Source: Planctomycetaceae bacterium (GTDB lineage: Bacteria > Planctomycetota > Planctomycetia > Pirellulales > Thermoguttaceae). From it: 8,734 bases of DNA. Below, piece by piece: positions 7,901 to 8,734 of this stretch. The notes beneath the pieces were generated by a model, which saw only the letters and a program-made list of their open reading frames with translations, did not search any database and was not told where the DNA came from. Each line of letters opens with the position of its first letter. Within the stretch, counting starts at the first letter, position 1. The position numbers were made by a program, and so were the translations under genes. The DNA lies in assembly GCA_031257725.1 (NCBI GenBank), contig JAIROD010000808.1, positions 1 through 8,734 on the forward strand, read 5' to 3'.

Positions 7901-8276
7901 GAATTTTGTCCAGAACTCCATTTAGACGTTGTCCGGTCATTCCGGGCTGAACCACAACAGAATCACGGTTTAACGCGATCAGCCGCCGCATAAATCGACT
8001 GAAATCAAGAACAAGTCCGGAACCAAGAGCTTCACCGGTTGTTCCGGTTCCCGCGCCGCGCGGATGAAGGGGAATATGTTTTTCCGCCGCATACTGAACG
8101 CAAGTCACCACATCATTCACATCACGAGGAAAAACAACCCCTTGAGGACGAAATTGTAAAATACCGGCATCGGTCGAATAGAGTTGACGGGTTATTTCGT
8201 CGCAACAAACTTCACCGCGAATTAATCCCCGAATATCGTCCTGAAGCCGCGCCTGCTGTGGAAAAAGATAAGGCAT
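4920..8276 (-). CDS. YdiJ/GlcD-like FAD-linked 2-hydroxyacid dehydrogenase fused to Fe-S/CCG module
   Basis: The protein has 1118 residues and is probably cytoplasmic, perhaps membrane-associated. An FAD-binding PCMH-type domain (about 40-180, with PRGAGTGTTG at 72-81) is followed by a FAD-oxidase C-terminal domain (about 295-570). Two [4Fe-4S] motifs follow: Cys690/693/696/706 and Cys751/754/757/761. A GlpC-like CCG region (about 865-1100) ends it, with Cys1007, GCCG at 1041-1044 and DCNSCC at 1081-1086. Such fusions oxidise D-2-hydroxyacids and pass electrons through Fe-S clusters; E. coli YdiJ (1018 residues) has been linked to D-2-hydroxyglutarate. Here the metal-site motif reads GHVGQGHLR, with Arg493 where His is usual. 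The following motif reads SSETGTG, with Thr531 where His is usual. The first CCG half lacks its cysteine pair. About 100 extra residues lie in low-complexity stretches near 183-222 and 585-672. The ATG start is supported by GAGG 4 nt upstream. The exact substrate is unknown. Confidence 0.9.
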   Translation of the reverse strand: MPYLFPQQARLQDDIRGLIRGEVCCDEITRQLYSTDAGILQFRPQGVVFPRDVNDVVTCVQYAAEKHIPLHPRGAGTGTTGEALGSGLVLDFSRFMRRLIALNRDSVVVQPGMTGQRLNGVLDKIQSRTFAPVSGFQHATTIGSVLARNGAGVHWLQSGFPDEHLLELKVVLANGEILTLNREALPHAIETPHRESIPKHLNSLPSTNTPTPISTVSGSSFFGGRDTVARGIALARGIVLGKEHPVADDVYRILAPSLPLIRSAIAHQVPVNRVGYCCHRVLQGDEGHSVDLAQLLLGSEGTLGLIVEAKLKTTPRPERKAGAIFFFNGLEKAMLAVEPIRSFRPALCELVDRRRLKMVCEYDSRFQRILPVETEAVLLVELDAGDLLNHEEPAHVHYRLTQLIKTLQEKEHFSFHALRIETLDDFKLFDDFLHWSELILFRMRRSFQPFPIFDDLAVPIPALRDFLMELLNVLKRHEITASISGHVGQGHLRIYPIIDFSKSEPVSLLERLIGDVYTLVLEHGGTVSSETGTGFLKSRFVPVQFPDLTPIFRNIKYIFDPDHLFNPGKIIPDFSVPALLRADNLRCGLSSRGREHPAKRHSESNFRETNRTGLSHTGLGLDGSGHSDSHLFPYMKTMETTEAAEAMEAADKTETVLESLEANNSGHFSSQIELQLKWEPQHVFESTYLCNGCGECFRNDSVSRMCPMFRRLAEENALPRAKANLLRGVLEGELELEMLTQDKAKEIADYCIQCGMCRIECPAEVDVSNLAFRCKSAYVAAHGLSLEDRFFSRIDTILRFLAMISCPVNWSTSNPTMRWLLEKLLQIPQSRTIPKLAKVTFLARTQWSSWLSKPSQLAEHFSANRVALFVDTFANHFDTKLADLAVRILEHNHFTVYIPPRQHPSGLSSFSAGHFDRAERLARHNSTLLADLIRQGYHIVTLEPASASCLSQDYRNILDDMDIALVSSHVVDFCDFLWRCYCGGKLRIDFVPNHKLSGKTVGYHAPCRSITRTTQRTDIPTPAEELLRLIPELKVCRIERGCCGMAGTFGFKRKNYRRSLRMGVALFKELRLPEIDFGVSDCNSCCLQMEHGARKKTFHPIRILAAAYGFAPDAITFH

Positions 8277-8279
8277 GGT

Positions 8280-8284
8280 ACCTC
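8280..8284 (-). promoter_or_regulatory. Candidate ribosome-binding site for the oxidoreductase
   Basis: On the minus strand, GAGGT precedes the ATG at 8276-8274, with 4 nt between GAGG and the start codon. The spacing is on the short side, but it is the best Shine-Dalgarno-like match near either main gene and supports this start. Confidence 0.45.
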
Positions 8285-8317
8285 AAAACGGATAAAGATA
8301 ATGATCAAGAACACAAA

Positions 8318-8395
8318 TTGTAATTATTCCGTAGATTGGTGATTCGATGGTAGGCAACCGCTCGCCGAGCGGTTGCGTCGGCGATAGCCGACTTG
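8318..8395 (+). repeat. Modular palindromic intergenic repeat, copy 2
   Basis: This copy is inverted relative to copy 1 at 6-90. The 38-nt module (8318-8355) and the 17-nt module (8379-8395) are shared with copy 1. The hairpin differs: here CAACCGCTC pairs with GAGCGGTTG (8355-8375, perfect 9-bp stem, loop GCC). A second perfect stem, GTCGGC/GCCGAC around GATA, lies at 8377-8392. The hairpin keeps the core TCGCCGA while its stem sequence has changed on both sides. It begins about 40 bp upstream of the oxidoreductase start codon. Confidence 0.8.
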
Positions 8396-8438
8396 ACTCT
8401 GTGTGCGGACGGAAATGGGAAAACCAGATCAACCGTTG

Positions 8439-8523
8439 CGACCTTTCGGCGAAAGATCGCCTACCTCTTGCGTTGCCTACCTGATGAGTATTTCCTGATA
8501 ATACATTCTACTGAATAGTTACC
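8439..8523 (-). repeat. Modular palindromic intergenic repeat, copy 3 (diverged)
   Basis: This copy faces copy 2. The hairpin GCGACCTTTC-GGC-GAAAGATCGC (8439-8461) matches copy 1 except for one base, which becomes a G-U wobble when transcribed on the minus strand. CTACTGAATAGTTAC at 8509-8523 matches the copy 1 tail except one base, but the sequence between is longer and diverged. GTTGCCTAC at 8472-8480 is an exact inverted match to GTAGGCAAC at 8350-8358, so 8350-8480 is bounded by 9-bp inverted ends. Confidence 0.65.
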
Positions 8524-8560
8524 ACAAATTTATTTTTGTCCTATTAGTTATTAGTCCTTA

Positions 8561-8634
8561 TTGTCCCTAATATCTTTGAAAAGTTCCGGAGAGATATTAG
8601 GGATATTCGGGGACAAATGGGACATTAGGGACAA
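8561..8634. repeat. Inverted repeat with alternative pairings and GGGACA motifs
   Basis: TCCCTAATATCT (8564-8575) pairs perfectly with 8592-8603 over 12 bp around a 16-nt loop. TTGTCCCTAAT (8561-8571) can instead pair with 8624-8634 over 11 bp, so two structures exclude each other. The right side carries GGGATA at 8600 and GGGACA at 8610, 8619 and 8628, spaced 9-10 bp. It lies downstream of the probable gene end at 8661 and could act in transcript termination, but it lacks a T run. Confidence 0.65.
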
Positions 8635-8660
8635 GATTCTTTATCAAACAGGATAAAACA

Positions 8661-8734
8661 TTATTTTTTGGTTCCGGTTTTTTTGGTTGTTGTTTTATTG
8701 GCGGTAATTTTATTATTATTGGCGGTAATTTTAT
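8661..8734 (-). CDS. Partial CDS, C-terminal end with Lys/Thr-rich tail
   Basis: Reading the minus strand in from the right edge, one frame gives KITANNNKITAN, then KTTTKKTGTKK, then a TAA stop at 8661-8663. Only 23 codons are inside the window; the start lies beyond the right edge. The peptide is basic and repetitive (KITAN twice), like the disordered lysine-rich tails of some nucleic-acid-binding proteins. No domain is visible, so no function is assigned. Another minus-strand frame also stays open across this stretch, with a less protein-like composition (KLPPIIIKLPPI). Non-coding AT-rich repeat DNA cannot be excluded. The stop codon right after a KK-rich tail, and the same direction as both neighbours, favour a real gene end. 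Confidence 0.4.
   Translation of the reverse strand, partial: KITANNNKITANKTTTKKTGTKK
8695..8734. repeat. Short tandem direct repeat (21-bp period), cut by window edge
   Basis: A 19-nt stretch beginning TTATTGGCGGTAATT at 8695-8713 is repeated exactly at 8716-8734, a period of 21 bp. The period equals seven codons, so in the proposed coding frame it gives a repeated KITANNN heptad. More copies may lie beyond the edge. Confidence 0.75.

Noticed and set aside
1..8395. Composite transposon bounded by the inverted repeat copies
   Set aside because: No transposase is present, the repeats are REP-like and also occur as a third copy, and no target duplication was found at the outer edges.
8349..8480. 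CRISPR array
   Set aside because: The repeated units are palindromic, differ in orientation and lack regularly spaced unique spacers.

Overview
This window carries two long genes, both on the minus strand, plus a probable fragment of a third minus-strand gene at the right edge. They are separated by intergenic DNA that is unusually rich in hairpins and repeats. No rRNA, tRNA, CRISPR array or transposase gene was seen. The source is most likely a bacterium of moderate to low GC. The fused FAD/Fe-S protein resembles, from memory, the large FAD-binding plus (Fe-S)-binding oxidoreductases of Planctomycetota, and the weak Shine-Dalgarno signals fit that group. This taxonomic guess is an inference and cannot be proved from the window alone.

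Layout from left to right. Positions 6-90 hold a modular palindromic repeat whose hairpin also looks like a rho-independent terminator for the first gene. Positions 127-4011 (minus) encode a 1294-residue membrane sensor with a dCache sensor, HAMP, and two complete histidine-kinase/receiver pairs in tandem. A good sigma70-type promoter lies at 4100-4128. Positions 4130-4919 hold no convincing gene. They contain a 191-bp nested inverted repeat (4423-4613), a short GC-rich hairpin (4642-4657) and a second inverted-repeat block (4677-4834). Positions 4920-8276 (minus) encode an 1118-residue GlcD/YdiJ-like FAD-linked 2-hydroxyacid dehydrogenase fused to a GlpC-like Fe-S/CCG module. Positions 8318-8523 hold two more copies of the first repeat family, facing each other. 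Positions 8561-8634 hold a further inverted repeat with a 9-bp periodic motif. Positions 8661-8734 (minus) are probably the last codons of a protein with a Lys/Thr-rich tail.

The two main genes are about 0.9 kb apart, and the downstream one has its own promoter, so they are probably not one operon. Nothing in the sequence shows that they act together. The kinase is an orphan: no response regulator or HPt gene lies beside it. The oxidoreductase probably feeds electrons from a 2-hydroxyacid into the cell's electron-transfer chain, but two conserved active-site positions differ from the family pattern. I found no clearly new multi-gene system. The points most worth a second look are those altered catalytic residues, the double-kinase phosphorelay, and the repeat families, one of which shows compensatory stem changes between copies.
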